Notes under the pieces: model-generated
What the model saw: the letters and a program-made list of their open reading frames with translations, nothing else
Told to the model about the DNA's origin: nothing
Databases searched by the model: none
Made by a program: the position numbers and the translations under genes
In this document: positions 62,905 through 64,000 of the stretch, in pieces
Layout of the letters: every line of letters starts with the position of its first letter
Position numbering within the stretch: the stretch's first letter is position 1
NCBI GenBank assembly: GCA_039621445.1
Contig: CP154956.1
Span: forward strand, 91,731,934-91,795,933
Direction of reading: 5' to 3'
DNA from: Euglena gracilis
Lineage: Eukaryota > Euglenida > Euglenophyceae > Euglenales
Length of the DNA: 64,000 bases

Positions 62905-63060
62905 ATGGCCGTTGGCTACTACGGCCGGTCGGGCAGAGGCGATGACCTCTTGAGGCTGGGCGACGTGGAAGCAAACCCGGGACCCCCCCCGGGACATCTC
63001 GTGGGGGAACCATGCACATTGACATGTCTGCGGACCCCACACGAGCGGTGGGGTTCTTGA
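62905..63060 (+). CDS. Short ORF with N-terminal 2A-like peptide
   Basis: ATG at 62905 gives MAVGYYGRSGRGDD, then LLRLGDVEANPGP: the core GDVEANPGP (62959-62985) fits the 2A consensus D-(V/I)-E-x-N-P-G-P, and the preceding LL-x-L fits the usual upstream part. 2A makes the ribosome skip the last Gly-Pro bond, releasing two products from one ORF. In cells it is known at the N-terminus of some non-LTR retrotransposon proteins. After the motif a nine-C run is followed by a stop in this frame at 63058-63060, while the frame one base away stays open (next entry), so a one-base slip in the C run probably separates them. Confidence 0.65.
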   Translation: MAVGYYGRSGRGDDLLRLGDVEANPGPPPGHLVGEPCTLTCLRTPHERWGS

Positions 63061-63425
63061 TGGCCACAACGCAGGTGCCCCCTTCCGCTATAGGCCCAAT
63101 GGAGGAGACCTCGAAGCAGGACGCCCGGGACCTGCAACAACTTCTGCAGACCCTCTTCAGCCGACCACCACCCGAGGCCGCTCTCCCCACTGAGGATTCC
63201 AGAGCCACGACTCGCGGTCCAAGCGCGCTTCAGGATGACTTGGACATGGGGACGGATTTTATCCCCAGCAGGAAATCAGGCACCCCCTTGACTTCTCCTT
63301 CCCCAGATTTGCGCCCGTCCTGGACCGAAATTTCGTTGGATTCCCGCGGGGTGGTTTCGAACATCCCGAAGGGTGTAGGAATCGCCAAGTCTGCAGTTCG
63401 TAATTCAAGATTGCAAAGCCATTGA
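63012..63425 (+). CDS. ORF downstream of the 2A motif, unknown
   Basis: Frame open from just after the C run, first ATG 63012, stop TGA 63423-63425. Text: MHIDMSADPTRAVGFLMATT, a helical KQDARDLQQLLQTLFS, then Pro/Ser-rich sequence and VGIAKSAVRNSRLQSH. No RT, endonuclease or PHD motif. If 2A is active this would be the released protein. I cannot name its family. Confidence 0.45.
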   Translation: MHIDMSADPTRAVGFLMATTQVPPSAIGPMEETSKQDARDLQQLLQTLFSRPPPEAALPTEDSRATTRGPSALQDDLDMGTDFIPSRKSGTPLTSPSPDLRPSWTEISLDSRGVVSNIPKGVGIAKSAVRNSRLQSH

Positions 63426-63465
63426 AGAATGCCAATTGTTCTGTAGGGAGCAAAATGCTTACACT

Positions 63466-64000
63466 GACTGCATGGGTCACTGATTGAACCTCAAAGAAGT
63501 CCTGCCTTTGTTTGTGCTGTGCTGGAAGTTTTGAAAAGTTCAATGCCAGAAAGGTCAAAAGTGAGACACTGGGTCCAAGCCAAGAATGGTCACTCAAACA
63601 ATCAGTGTACACCCTATACAATCAGTCAGCTCCCTGGCTTGGTCAGCCCAGATGTCATTGAGGAAGTGTCCAGAAAGATGCTGAAGGATGGACTGGGAAG
63701 ATGGACCACAGCCATGACAGAATGGGTACAGAAGATGCAGTCCAGCAGCTGCAGATGTGGACAGATTGGGGTCCACTGCTGTCCAAGGACTGTGATTGAA
63801 GGTGAAGCTGATCACCATGTACATCCTGTGTCACAAGAGTATGTTTTCAGGGTTTTGGAAGTTCCGCAGCAGCAGAAGAGCCCTGCCATGGCAATTTCAT
63901 CTGTACAATCTGTTGGTTTTCAGGAGGTTGAAGTGGAGGAGATTGCAATCATTCCAAGAGTGGAAGTTGCTGTGCAAGCTGCTGAAGAAGAAGACCACCA
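63466..64000 (+). CDS. Open frame running off the right edge, unknown (3' partial)
   Basis: Same phase as 63012-63425 but after stops at 63423, 63441 and 63463; then open to the end (about 178 codons). Contains VLEVLKSSMPERSKVRHWVQ, VSRKMLKDGLGRWTTAMTEW, a Cys pattern CRCGQ...HCC, and a Glu/Val-rich end (VEVEEIAIIPRVEVAVQAAE). It could be a later exon of the preceding ORF, with an intron around 63.42-63.48 kb, or a separate gene. No domain recognised. Confidence 0.45.

Noticed and set aside
1-64000. UGA reassigned as a sense codon
   Set aside because: In-frame TGAs align to Arg, an aromatic residue and other residues in relatives, so no single meaning fits; nonsense decay is simpler.

Overview
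The window is nuclear DNA of a eukaryote and is almost entirely repeats and mobile elements. Evidence for a eukaryote: a broken eEF1A gene copy with a GT-AG intron, two Pol III-type tRNA genes (one with an insert exactly where tRNA introns sit), chromodomain-bearing Ty3/gypsy LTR retrotransposons, a PHD finger and many simple-sequence arrays. No intact host gene is visible. I cannot name the species from sequence alone; a repeat-rich protist or alga with long G/C homopolymers fits, but that is inference.

Layout. 1-2.2 kb: 3' part of an unfamiliar two-part protein (proline-rich half, then a Cys/His domain), called E. 3.4-8.3 kb: minus-strand chromovirus remnant B (RNase H, integrase, chromodomain, proline-rich tail with a membrane segment), cut at a palindromic 22-bp satellite. 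8.4-14.8 kb: minisatellites, hairpins, a TIR element (H), a 163-bp satellite, a 19-bp array and a GGCCGCC array. 15-16.1 kb: tRNA-Gln-like and tRNA-Val genes and the eEF1A pseudogene. 16.7-18.0 kb: TTAA-flanked TIR transposon (G) carrying a PHD-finger gene. 18-24.3 kb: mostly unassigned. 24.3-33.7 kb: chromovirus C with both LTRs and target-site duplication, deleted between gag and integrase, with a 2.5-kb GC minisatellite between its tail and 3' LTR.

34.4-55.9 kb: a decayed minus-strand chromovirus (A) with gag, protease, RT, RNase H, integrase and chromodomain, followed on the same strand by extra proline-rich ORFs that end in a second copy of the E-type Cys/His protein. A is interrupted by a complete 5.6-kb non-autonomous LTR element (F, 40.3-46.0 kb) and by a 1.3-kb insert bounded by 118-bp direct repeats. 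56.3-61.2 kb: plus-strand chromovirus D with an LTR that is followed by a primer-binding site. 61.2-64 kb: repeats and an ORF opening with a 2A-like motif (GDVEANPGP), then an open frame running off the window.

Main points of interest: the conserved proline-rich + Cys/His protein shared by E and A; the shared proline-rich tail plus hydrophobic segment after the chromodomain in B, C and D; the TTAA transposon carrying a PHD gene; the N-terminal 2A motif; and the abundance of short perfect palindromes inside otherwise coding sequence. Most genes carry frameshifts or in-frame stops, so the window mainly records dead or non-autonomous elements.
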